From: Desulfoplanes sp.
GTDB taxonomy: Bacteria; Desulfobacterota; Desulfovibrionia; Desulfovibrionales; Desulfomicrobiaceae
Direction: 5' to 3'
Assembly: GCA_028708105.1 (NCBI GenBank)
Contig: JAQVZR010000102.1
Span: 1-6,526, forward strand
DNA length: 6,526 nucleotides
Positions 1 to 6,429 of the stretch are shown one piece after another. A program made the position numbers and the translations under genes. The notes beneath the pieces were generated by a model. The model did no database searches. It was not told the DNA's origin and worked only from the letters and a program-made list of their open reading frames with translations. Numbering within the stretch: the first letter of the stretch is position 1; every line of letters begins with the position of its first letter.

Positions 1-1557
1 ATCCTTAAACTTACTGCCCGGGCGTTCCTTGCGGTCATCCAGCAGGACTTCCACTCCCATGGATATAAGCTTGTCGTGCAGCTCCACCGCCTTTGCCTTG
101 AGCTCATCGTCCTTGGCCCCGGTGAGGGCAAGAAGGCTGACTTCGAAAGGGGCGATGGACGGTGGGAACATCATGCCGTTTTCGTCATAATTCTGTTCAA
201 TGGCTGCCGCCACGACCCGGCTCACACCGATACCGTAACAGCCCATAATCATAGGTTTATCCTTGCCGTTTTCATCCAGGAAAGTAGCTTTCAAGGCATC
301 GCTGTACTTGGTGCCCAGCTTAAAGACATGGCCAACCTCAATGCCCTTGGGCATGGTGATGGGGGCTCCGCAATGAGGACAGACATCATCAGCCGTGATC
401 TGGCGAAGATCCGCATATCCGGCCAGGGTGACGTCCCTTGCAATATCCACGTGCAGAATATGGGTGTCACCTTTATTGGCGCCGGCAACCCAGTCCGTCG
501 TGGCCTGAACTTCCAGATCAGCATAGATCTTTTTCACGCCAAGGCCCACTGGACCGGCAAAACCCACAGGGGCTCCGGTCCATTCCTTGACCTGTTCGGG
601 TGTGGCCATTTCGCACACCTCGCCTCCGAGGAGAGCCTTGAGCTTACAATCATTGACTTCCCGGTCACCGCGCACGAGCACGGCAACAGGCTCACCGTCA
701 ACGTCATAGAGCAGGGTCTTGAGGATCTGCTTCGGGGCCACATTCAGGAAGGCAGCCACTTCTTCCACTGTATGCTGCCCTGGGGTGCTCACTTCGGTGA
801 TCGCTTCCGTGCACGCGGAACACGGTTTTCCGGCGGCACATTTCACTTCAGCCTTTTCCAGATTGGCGGCGTAATCGCACTGGGTACACACGACAAGAGT
901 GTCCTCGCCCGTATCAGCAAGCACCATAAATTCGTGGGAATACTTTCCGCCGATGGAACCTGTGTCAGCTTCAACAGCCCTGAAATTAAGCCCTAAACGG
1001 GAAAAAATGCGCACATAGGCATCAAACATCTTCTTATAGCTGAGATTTGCCCCTTCATCGTCAATATCAAAAGAATAGCCGTCCTTCATCACGAATTCCC
1101 GGCCGCGCATGAGCCCGAACCGGGGGCGGATCTCGTCACGGAACTTGGTCTGGATCTGATACAGATTCAAAGGCAGCTGCTTGTAAGAGCGCACTTCTCC
1201 ACGGATAAGATCGGTGACCACTTCTTCGTGGGTGGGTCCAAGACAATAATCCCGGCCATGACGGTCCTTGAGGCGCAAAAGTTCCTTGCCGTAATAATCC
1301 CAGCGGCCGGACTCTTCCCAAAGATCAGAGGGCTGCACCATGGGCATAAGAATCTCCAGCGCCCCGGCCCGGTCCATCTCTTCACGAACAATCTGCGCCA
1401 CCTTATTCACGGCCCGCAGCCCAAGGGGCAGGTAGGTGTAGATGCCCGAAGTGAGTTTGCGGATCATACCCGCACGGAGCAATAATTTATGACTGATAAC
1501 CTCAGCCTCAGCCGGGGTTTCTTTTAATGTGGGGACATAATATTTACTGAAATACAT
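1..1557 (-). CDS. proS: Prolyl-tRNA synthetase (bacterial type, with editing domain), C-terminus cut by window edge
   Basis: Charges tRNA-Pro with proline in the cytoplasm. The frame is open for 519 codons from ATG at 1557 and runs off base 1; the family is about 570-575 residues, so roughly 55 residues of the anticodon-binding domain are missing. Seen in the translation: class II aminoacyl-tRNA synthetase core with the TxE-type segment GPTHEE (107-112), motif 2 from [10 protein letters not shown] to [12 protein letters not shown] (139-164), and motif 3 [10 protein letters not shown] with R447. Between them lies the inserted editing (INS) domain (about 236-385), including KTLLY with K280 at the position of the E. 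coli editing lysine. The HGTP anticodon-binding domain begins near 470. The start is fixed by a strong AAGGAG (1565-1570) seven bases upstream. Three CxxC pairs (224/227, 246/249, 393/396) flank or sit in the editing insert and might bind metal, which is inference. It lies downstream of ispG and the HEPN-like gene on the same strand, separated from the latter by a REP pair. Confidence 0.97.
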   Translation of the reverse strand, partial: MYFSKYYVPTLKETPAEAEVISHKLLLRAGMIRKLTSGIYTYLPLGLRAVNKVAQIVREEMDRAGALEILMPMVQPSDLWEESGRWDYYGKELLRLKDRHGRDYCLGPTHEEVVTDLIRGEVRSYKQLPLNLYQIQTKFRDEIRPRFGLMRGREFVMKDGYSFDIDDEGANLSYKKMFDAYVRIFSRLGLNFRAVEADTGSIGGKYSHEFMVLADTGEDTLVVCTQCDYAANLEKAEVKCAAGKPCSACTEAITEVSTPGQHTVEEVAAFLNVAPKQILKTLLYDVDGEPVAVLVRGDREVNDCKLKALLGGEVCEMATPEQVKEWTGAPVGFAGPVGLGVKKIYADLEVQATTDWVAGANKGDTHILHVDIARDVTLAGYADLRQITADDVCPHCGAPITMPKGIEVGHVFKLGTKYSDALKATFLDENGKDKPMIMGCYGIGVSRVVAAAIEQNYDENGMMFPPSIAPFEVSLLALTGAKDDELKAKAVELHDKLISMGVEVLLDDRKERPGSKFKD

Positions 1558-1564
1558 GCGTGTT

Positions 1565-1570
1565 CTCCTT
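1565..1570 (-). promoter_or_regulatory. Ribosome binding site of proS
   Basis: Read on the minus strand the bases are AAGGAG, a near-perfect anti-Shine-Dalgarno complement. Seven bases separate it from the ATG at 1557. It decides the proS start and is the strongest ribosome binding site in the window. Confidence 0.85.
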
Positions 1571-1779
1571 GTATGATACATAAAAATTTTGGTGCATTCG
1601 TTTGGACAGAGGATACGCCAAACATCCGATTCTCAACATCAGGAGACGGCCCAACCAATGACAGCTCATTCGTCCCCATAGGATAGCGCTTCTTTCCAAA
1701 ATAAATAGAGTGTTTTTATGCGGTTAACGTGTCGCAACTAGTTAGCATCAAGACAGCCTGTACAAATGCAATCAGGATG

Positions 1780-1920
1780 TCCTGGGAACGCCGACCGTCG
1801 GGTCGGCCTTTCGAGCACTGAAAAAGAATCCATGCTCCCATTATCTTTCGAGAACTTTTTTCCCTGGTTGGTTGCCATCTCAGAAGCGCGTTGCCGAGCA
1901 GACGCTCGGCGTTCCCAGGA
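1780..1920. repeat. Inverted pair of REP-like palindromes (BIME/MITE-like element)
   Basis: Two 28-base units, 1780-1807 and the reverse complement of 1893-1920, match at 25 of 28 positions. Each consists of the tag TCCTGGGAAC followed by a perfect 7-bp hairpin with a 4-base loop: GCCGACC/GGTCGGC on the left and GCCGAGC/GCTCGGC on the right. Two of the three differences form one compensated base pair and the third is in the loop, so the hairpin structure is conserved rather than just the sequence. The units face each other across about 85 bases with no evident content. The layout matches REP/BIME elements, which are moved by Y1-type (TnpA-REP) transposases; none is encoded here. Possible roles are mRNA stabilisation or attenuation between the HEPN-like gene and proS. 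Confidence 0.8.
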
Positions 1921-2052
1921 TCAAAACGCATATGCGCTGAATCATTTGGCACATAGTTACACGTTGTCATTGCCTAATCATATGTTTTTACCAATGCGTT
2001 ATGACTCGCTTATACAACAACATTCAATCCATAACACGACAGCAGTGACATT

Positions 2053-2475
2053 CTACAACGCATCTTCCTTCTGAAGCCGAACAACCCGATCCAACAACGC
2101 ACCGGCATCCTTATAAAAGACTTCGATAGCCGGCAAAAAATCAGGGGTAATTCCCGCGTCATCTTCACATAGAAGACAATGACATGTTTCCTTGTACCTC
2201 ACCCAGCGTTCAGCTTCATCTTCAAGGATCAGCTCCTGCCCCACAGCTTTCTGCACCAGCTGGGGCCAGGGAAATCGGGCACTGCGGCCCGGAGTCTCGG
2301 TCACAAGTTTCTGGAGTAATGCCTCAGAACTTTTCAGACATATTTCAAAACTGCCAAAAACCGCATTGCGGCAAACATCGTATTGCCTGGAACCTTCTTC
2401 AGCCCCCCGGAGCATGTCCAGAGATGCCTTGAGGGTTTGGATCGTACACGCCAGAGAATCAAATCGGATTGTCAT
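2053..2475 (-). CDS. HEPN-like protein, nucleotidyltransferase substrate-binding (HI0074-type) family
   Basis: 140 residues, mostly helical in character, acidic C-terminal half, no signal peptide or membrane segment. The pattern resembles HI0074-type nucleotidyltransferase substrate-binding proteins: N-terminal helix (LACTIQTLKASLDML, 8-22), a long helix with the SFE core (about 36-57), a LVQKAVGQELI segment (73-83), then WVRYKETCHCLLCEDDA, where R93 and H99 give an R-x5-H arrangement compatible with the HEPN RX4-6H motif, and a last helix (about 113-134). Family members usually pair with a small MNT nucleotidyltransferase, and some pairs act as toxin-antitoxin systems; no MNT frame is visible on either side. 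The usual RN pair is replaced by RY, so nuclease activity is doubtful. The ATG at 2475 has only a weak ribosome binding site. It sits 97 bases after ispG, probably co-transcribed. Family assignment is by pattern only; the protein could be an unrelated helical protein. Confidence 0.6.
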   Translation of the reverse strand: MTIRFDSLACTIQTLKASLDMLRGAEEGSRQYDVCRNAVFGSFEICLKSSEALLQKLVTETPGRSARFPWPQLVQKAVGQELILEDEAERWVRYKETCHCLLCEDDAGITPDFLPAIEVFYKDAGALLDRVVRLQKEDAL

Positions 2476-2572
2476 AATCTGTACCGTTTTTTATATCTTA
2501 TATCCGACAATTCGTCCTCATCGATATCAGACGATTCATCGTTGCGAACATTGGGTGACCTGCCTGTCGCCC
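2476..2572 (-). other. Short spacer between ispG and the HEPN-like gene
   Basis: 97 bases without a terminator hairpin, so read-through from ispG is expected. An imperfect 13-base direct repeat (2500-2512 and 2524-2536, two mismatches, 24-base period) lies in the AT-rich part next to the start of the HEPN-like gene. A separate weak promoter for that gene here is possible but not demonstrable. Confidence 0.4.
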
Positions 2573-3646
2573 CTACTTCCGTTCTTCCAAAAACGTTTCC
2601 AGTTCCTGTAAAAACTCAGGGATAAGATTCTTCGCCCCCTTGACCTTGCGGACCACCCTGCCTTTGCGGAAAATAATCCCGCAATCGCGGCCGCCGGCCA
2701 CGCCGATATCGGCTTCCTTGGCTTCGCCTGGTCCGTTGACCACGCACCCCATGACCGCCACGGTGAAGACATCGGTCACATGCATGAGACGTTTCTCCAC
2801 GGCGGTTGCCAGGCCGATGAGGTCCACCTCGGTCCGCCCGCAGGTGGGACAGGAGACGATCTCCGGACCGCGCTGCCGAAGCCCCAGGGAGCGCAGGATT
2901 TCCCAGGCCACAAGCATCTCGTCCACGGGATCACCCGTGAGGGAGACACGCAGGGTGTCGCCGATACCCTGGGCCAGAAGGATACCCAGGCCCACGCCAG
3001 ATTTCACGGCCCCGCGTAGGGGCGTGCCAGCCTCGGTAACGCCGATATGCAGGGGATAGTCCACCTGCTCACTCATAAGTCTGTAAGCATCAATGGTGGA
3101 GAGAACCGACGAGGACTTGAGAGAAATTTTTATCTGATCAAAATTACGATCTTCCAAAAGACGCACATGGCGCAGGGCTGATGCCACCATGGCTTCGGGT
3201 GTGGGACCGCCAAATTTTTTGAGCAGTTCCTTTTCCACGGATCCGCTGTTAACCCCGATACGTATGGGAACCCCCTGAGCCTTGGCCGCATCCACCACCA
3301 GATCCACCTGCTCTTTGCCCCCGATATTGCCGGGATTGATACGCAATCCATCCACTCCGGCTTCCATGGACGCAAGGGCTAGACGATGATCAAAATGAAT
3401 GTCGGCAATAAGGGGCACATCCACTTGTTTTTTGATCAGCCCGATACACCGGGCCGCGTCTTCATCAAGTACGGCCACTCGAACAATCTCGCATCCGGCC
3501 TCGGTCAGTGCCCTGATCTGGGCCACTGTGGCATCCACATCCCGGGTATCCGTATTGGTCATACTTTGCACCCGGACAGGATTGTCCCCCCCGATACCCA
3601 CCGAACCCACGGACAAAACATGGGTCTTTTTCCGTATAATATTCAT
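2573..3646 (-). CDS. ispG: 4-hydroxy-3-methylbut-2-enyl diphosphate synthase (IspG/GcpE), flavodoxin/ferredoxin-dependent
   Basis: Catalyses the reductive ring opening of 2-C-methyl-erythritol 2,4-cyclodiphosphate to HMBPP, the penultimate step of the MEP isoprenoid pathway, in the cytoplasm. 357 residues, complete, the normal length for the short bacterial form. The N-terminal TIM-barrel part carries VQSMTNTDTRD (26-36), ADIHFDHRLA (81-90) and LRINPGNIGG (101-110). The C-terminal part carries the [4Fe-4S] site: C266 and C269 in SCPTCGRTE, C301 in GCVVNGPGE, and E308, with exactly the spacing of E. coli C270/C273/C305/E312. An AAGGGA (minus-strand reading of 3652-3657) lies five bases before the ATG at 3646. 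First gene of the minus-strand cluster; its promoter must lie in the 3650-3870 region, which is AT-rich but gives no clear -35/-10 pair. Confidence 0.98.
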   Translation of the reverse strand: MNIIRKKTHVLSVGSVGIGGDNPVRVQSMTNTDTRDVDATVAQIRALTEAGCEIVRVAVLDEDAARCIGLIKKQVDVPLIADIHFDHRLALASMEAGVDGLRINPGNIGGKEQVDLVVDAAKAQGVPIRIGVNSGSVEKELLKKFGGPTPEAMVASALRHVRLLEDRNFDQIKISLKSSSVLSTIDAYRLMSEQVDYPLHIGVTEAGTPLRGAVKSGVGLGILLAQGIGDTLRVSLTGDPVDEMLVAWEILRSLGLRQRGPEIVSCPTCGRTEVDLIGLATAVEKRLMHVTDVFTVAVMGCVVNGPGEAKEADIGVAGGRDCGIIFRKGRVVRKVKGAKNLIPEFLQELETFLEERK

Positions 3647-3651
3647 TATAA

Positions 3652-3657
3652 TCCCTT
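3652..3657 (-). promoter_or_regulatory. Ribosome binding site of ispG
   Basis: AAGGGA on the minus strand, five bases before the ATG at 3646, in an AT-rich leader. It supports this start; the IspG N-terminus (MNIIRKKT) is also the usual one. Confidence 0.6.
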
Positions 3658-3874
3658 ATATGGTCCAGAAAAAAATATCCAAAAAACAATTCGAGAAACG
3701 CGGTTTTAGCTATAACCACATGCTTTTACTCGAAAAATAATCATTTCTGGGCTCATTTCAGCTGCAAAAGCACGAATTACTTGATTTTCCCACGCCTGTA
3801 CAGAACAACCGCCATACCATTGTCGGCACAAAATCCAGAACACTGGTAAAAACACGGTGATGGACCAAACAAAA

Positions 3875-3922
3875 ATTTATAGCTTACGAGCTCATGAACT
3901 GATGAGCTCATAACCTATAAAT
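3875..3922. repeat. Long imperfect inverted repeat (21-bp arms, 6-base loop)
   Basis: Arms 3875-3895 and 3902-3922 pair at 19 of 21 positions around the loop GAACTG. Each arm contains GAGCTCAT, and the inner right arm ATGAGCTCAT is itself palindromic, so there is both inverted and direct repetition. The outer ends are ATTTATAG and CTATAAAT. There is no following T-tract, so it is not a normal intrinsic terminator. It could be an operator, a cruciform-forming site, or a relic of a small mobile element. Confidence 0.75.
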
Positions 3923-4147
3923 ATTATTGCGACTGTCAGGAAAAATGAAAACTCAAGTTTTTTTCTGGGCTTGGGTTAGCATAGTAAATTCCGTTGTAAA
4001 CCAAACCCAATTTGAAATGTTGTGTTTCATTCACTGGAAGCATGCGTTCACCGTGTGCTCAAAAAAACAACTACTGATCATGGCAGATGACTCCACGAAA
4101 TCTAGGAAACGGACAAAGCATGACGAACGGCACAGGTTGAGAACACA

Positions 4148-4194
4148 CCCCCCCTACCCCCCCTCAAGGGGGACCTTCTTGCCGGCAATGCCGG
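4148..4194. other. C-run/G-run segment with small GC hairpins
   Basis: Two runs of seven C (4148-4154, 4157-4163) separated by TA are followed by TCAA and a run of five G (4168-4172), allowing a 5-bp hairpin. A second small hairpin, CCGGC/GCCGG with a 3-base loop, follows at 4182-4194. This is compositionally unlike the AT-rich surroundings and looks like a piece of interspersed repeat. Function unknown. Confidence 0.45.
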
Positions 4195-4273
4195 GCTCGG
4201 GCTCAGCAGAAAGATCTCGGTGGCGTGCGTAACTTCAGTTAGTAAGACATAAACCGACTTTCAACTCCTCACC

Positions 4274-4316
4274 AAAGCAAAGGCCCGGAAGAAAAATTCA
4301 TCCGGGCCTTTGCTTT
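4274..4316 (+). terminator. Strong rho-independent terminator without an assigned gene
   Basis: Perfect 15-bp stem, AAAGCAAAGGCCCGG (4274-4288) with its complement at 4302-4316, around a 13-base A-rich loop. The right arm runs into a broken T-tract (TTTGCTTTTCCTTTAT) that favours plus-strand termination. The A/T-rich base of the stem could also allow weaker termination on the minus strand. The next plus-strand gene begins about 370 bases further on, so this ends a transcript starting to its left, where no gene is recognisable. Confidence 0.88.
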
Positions 4317-4341
4317 TCCTTTATGCTTTTCCTTTATGCTT
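4312..4341. repeat. 13-base tandem repeat, about 2.3 copies
   Basis: The unit GCTTTTCCTTTAT occurs at 4312-4324 and 4325-4337 exactly, then begins again (GCTT, 4338-4341). It starts inside the terminator's right arm and duplicates the T-tract, consistent with replication slippage. Confidence 0.8.
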
Positions 4342-4677
4342 GCATCCCAAAACTATCATATTTCACTTGCTTATGGAATAAAATTTATTTATTGATTGAT
4401 TAACCTGACCTCAGAAATAAGAATTAAGTTTTCTTTTTTTATGTCAAACATGGTAAATATTTGCAGCTTATCCTCTCATGCGCTGATAAATTTTTACACA
4501 GCAACATCAGCGACTAACCTAAACTCCATTAAAAATTTCGGTTTCAAAATCGTTTTTGTTGAATAATATATTAATATTGTCAGACATTGAGCGTATTCTG
4601 ATGCGCTCTAAAATATATAACATGCTATTTCAAATCGATAAATTCTGTTGCCGTTTCCAAAATAAACAGCAAACGAG
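4342..4677 (+). other. AT-rich upstream region of the adhesin-like gene
   Basis: About 335 bases with no gene, markedly richer in A and T than the coding regions, with several A and T tracts. It contains the promoter candidate at 4587-4614 with an AT-rich, UP-element-like stretch (4561-4579) just before it. The length and base composition fit a regulated upstream region, but no known regulator site is recognisable. Confidence 0.5.
4587..4614 (+). promoter_or_regulatory. Candidate sigma70-type promoter of the DUF4347 gene
   Basis: TTGAGC (4587-4592) and TAAAAT (4609-4614) with a 16-base spacer match the sigma70 consensus at 4/6 and 5/6 positions. A very AT-rich stretch resembling an UP element lies immediately upstream. 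A 5-bp inverted repeat, GAGCG (4589-4593) and CGCTC (4604-4608), spans the spacer and could be a repressor site. The transcript would start near 4621, giving a leader of about 63 bases. Consensus match only. Confidence 0.4.
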
Positions 4678-4680
4678 GTG
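4675..4680 (+). promoter_or_regulatory. Ribosome binding site deciding the start of the DUF4347 protein
   Basis: GAGGTG, with AGG five bases before ATG 4684. The in-frame GTG at 4678 overlaps this motif and has no purine-rich site of its own, so ATG 4684 is preferred over the GTG. Confidence 0.55.
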
Positions 4681-4683
4681 TAC

Positions 4684-6429
4684 ATGGCTTCTCTGAACAA
4701 AAAAGCAAGCGTCAAGGTCTGGCATAAAGGTCTTATCGCCCAACTCGAACCTCGTCTCATGTACGACGGAGCTGCCGGAGTCGTCGCCGTAGAGGTCATG
4801 GACACTGCGCATGACAGCGATACAGCCGATACCTCCCACGACGTGACTGACAGCCATGTTCTCGTGGCAACGGAACAGGGAACGGCAGAAACACCTGACG
4901 CCGGACCCGAAATTGCTGCCGTTCTAGATGCTCTGGAATCATCCCCTGAAATCCGTTGCGAAATCGCTTTTGTGGATGCATCGGTTCAGGATGCCGACAC
5001 CTTGATTGCAGGCCTCGATTCTTCCATGGAAGTCTACCAACTGGACGCCACCGAGAGCGGTCTCAGCCAGATGGCTGACATTCTTGCTGGCAGACAGGGC
5101 GTGGACGCCATCCATATTTTCAGCCATGGCTCCAGCGGTGAGATCACCCTGGGAACTGAAAACATCAATGGGGACAATGCAGAAACCATGGCCGATGATT
5201 TTGCAACCATCGGCCAGGCCATGGATGCAGATGGGGACATCCTGATTTACGGCTGCAATGTCGGCCAGGATTCCGCGTTTGTGGAGCAGATTGCCGAGTT
5301 GACGGGCGCGGACGTGGCGGCTTCAGATGATGCCACGGGTGCAAGTGATTTGGGCGGGGATTGGGTGCTGGAAAAAAGTGATGGAATTATTGAAACAACC
5401 AGCCTGTCGCCGTCCGGATACAATGACCTTTTGGGTACGACTTTGTTGAACAATTTGGGTGGGTCATATGGCTTTGGCGAGAATGCCCATTCTAGAAACG
5501 ATGACATTCCAACATCCTCAATCGACATAACATCTGTTTTTGGGACAGATGGCGTCAAATTTGGAGACGCATACTACACGAATATATATATAAATAATAA
5601 TGGCGTCGTCAATTTTGGAAGCGCAACAAGCAGCTTTACACCAAATGGACTCAGTAGTGGGGTCGATGGAACACCAAGCATAGCTGTTTACTGGACAGAC
5701 CTTGATACGAGATCAGGAACCGTATCTACCAGCTCTGGTGGTACCTCTCAAGGAACCAATTTAGTGTATTGGGATATAGACACATCAAATCAAAAGGTCG
5801 TCATTACATGGGATGATGTCGCTGAATATAGCTGTGGCAGCAGCTCCAAGATTGCAGCCCAAGTCGTACTCGAAAACGCTGGCAATGGAGATATGGATTT
5901 TTCCTTGCGCTACGAGTATGCTGAAACGTTGGATACCCACAGCGTTCAGGCTGGATGGAATATAGGGGTATCTGGTGGAACGTCTGGCGTGGATTATTAC
6001 GAAATTCCACTCAATGGGTCCGGTTCTAGTGCATTGAATGACCTTGATACCCGAGCAGGAAACACGGGTGTCACAGGATTATGGGAGTTTTCACTACGTG
6101 ATGGTGGAGTGTCTGACGCATCGGCTGCTGAATTCAGCAGCATTATCGAAGATCCTGCCGTAAACAATGGACAACAAATCGATTCAGTTTTTGGTAAGGA
6201 TATTGCGGTTTCTCAAGTTGATGACACCCATGGAGACTGGCAGTATTCTCTTGATAATAAAAATACATGGACGTCCTTTTCTGCATCTAACGGAAGTGTC
6301 ATTAACATATCCGATTCTGCAAGACTGCTGGATACAACAGATTTCATACGTTTTATTCCAGATAGCGATTGGAATGGCGAGACATCCGTCGAGTTTTACA
6401 CGTGGAATGGCGAGGCACTTTGTGCGTAG
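4684..6429 (+). CDS. LEPR/DUF4347/nidogen-like adhesin, apparently truncated
   Basis: 581 residues, no Sec signal peptide and no membrane segment. Domains in order: an N-terminal motif LEPRLMYDGAAG (21-32), typical of giant exported bacterial surface proteins; an acidic linker (33-90); DUF4347 (about 93-250) with IHIFSHGSSGE (H148) and ILIYGCNVGQD (C191); a nidogen-like (NIDO) extracellular domain (about 253-475) with NNNGVVNFG and VYWTDLDT; and one repeat module (about 485-577) with GDWQYSLDNKNTWT and FIPDSDWNGETSVEFY. Relatives are often thousands of residues long, with many such repeats and a C-terminal type I secretion signal; neither a secretion signal nor further repeats are present here. 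The frame ends EALCA-stop directly after a second WNGE, where TilS-like coding begins in another frame. Codon use changes near 5440: ATA and other AT-rich codons become frequent from the NIDO domain on. Likely role if complete: surface adhesion or biofilm matrix. The enzymatic role of DUF4347 is unknown. Confidence 0.85.
   Translation: MASLNKKASVKVWHKGLIAQLEPRLMYDGAAGVVAVEVMDTAHDSDTADTSHDVTDSHVLVATEQGTAETPDAGPEIAAVLDALESSPEIRCEIAFVDASVQDADTLIAGLDSSMEVYQLDATESGLSQMADILAGRQGVDAIHIFSHGSSGEITLGTENINGDNAETMADDFATIGQAMDADGDILIYGCNVGQDSAFVEQIAELTGADVAASDDATGASDLGGDWVLEKSDGIIETTSLSPSGYNDLLGTTLLNNLGGSYGFGENAHSRNDDIPTSSIDITSVFGTDGVKFGDAYYTNIYINNNGVVNFGSATSSFTPNGLSSGVDGTPSIAVYWTDLDTRSGTVSTSSGGTSQGTNLVYWDIDTSNQKVVITWDDVAEYSCGSSSKIAAQVVLENAGNGDMDFSLRYEYAETLDTHSVQAGWNIGVSGGTSGVDYYEIPLNGSGSSALNDLDTRAGNTGVTGLWEFSLRDGGVSDASAAEFSSIIEDPAVNNGQQIDSVFGKDIAVSQVDDTHGDWQYSLDNKNTWTSFSASNGSVINISDSARLLDTTDFIRFIPDSDWNGETSVEFYTWNGEALCA

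Larger units (their letters stand above)
1558..2052. other. Intergenic region between proS and the HEPN-like gene
   Basis: About 495 bases with no convincing gene. The open frames on both strands here (84 codons minus, 102 codons plus) run through the REP hairpins and have no recognisable protein motifs. The visible content is the proS ribosome binding site and the REP pair at 1780-1920. A minus-strand promoter for proS probably lies in the AT-richer 1570-1720 stretch, but I could not pick a convincing -35/-10 pair. Confidence 0.6.
3660..4270. other. Gene-poor intergenic stretch upstream of the orphan terminator
   Basis: About 610 bases with no supportable protein. A plus-strand frame of 101 codons (3927-4232) has no family motif, no good ribosome binding site, and a C-terminal half translated from homopolymer runs, so it is not called. 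The stretch holds a 21-bp imperfect inverted repeat (3875-3922) and a C-run/G-run segment (4148-4194). It lies between divergent genes and may contain an unrecognised small RNA or the decayed remains of a gene that used the terminator at 4274. Confidence 0.5.

Noticed and set aside
76..996. 306-codon plus-strand open frame
   Set aside because: It is fully antisense to proS, whose minus-strand translation shows all class II synthetase motifs. The plus-strand translation has no recognisable domain and no good ribosome binding site.
1716..2074. Frames of 84 codons (minus) and 102 codons (plus) in the spacer before proS
   Set aside because: Both read through the REP hairpins, lack ribosome binding sites and known motifs, and do not resemble the MNT partner expected for the HEPN-like protein.
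2500..2536. Imperfect 13-base direct repeat with a 24-base period
   Set aside because: Two mismatches in short AT-rich DNA make chance likely; no regulator site is recognised.
2184..2625. Several plus-strand open frames of 80-139 codons
   Set aside because: Antisense to the HEPN-like gene and the 3' end of ispG; no motifs, and they overlap one another in different frames.
3386..3740. Plus-strand open frames of 107 and 113 codons
   Set aside because: They run antisense through the N-terminal half of ispG and its leader, and the translations are low-information shadows of that gene.
3647..3760. Promoter for ispG (for example TTGGAT and TATAAG on the minus strand, 16-base spacer)
   Set aside because: The -10 candidate overlaps the ribosome binding site, which would give an almost leaderless transcript; other pairs have poor -35 boxes.
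3927..4232. 101-codon plus-strand frame as the gene ended by the terminator
   Set aside because: The second half is translated from C-runs and GC hairpins, the first half has no domain, and there is no convincing ribosome binding site. I treat the region as non-coding, though a remnant cannot be excluded.
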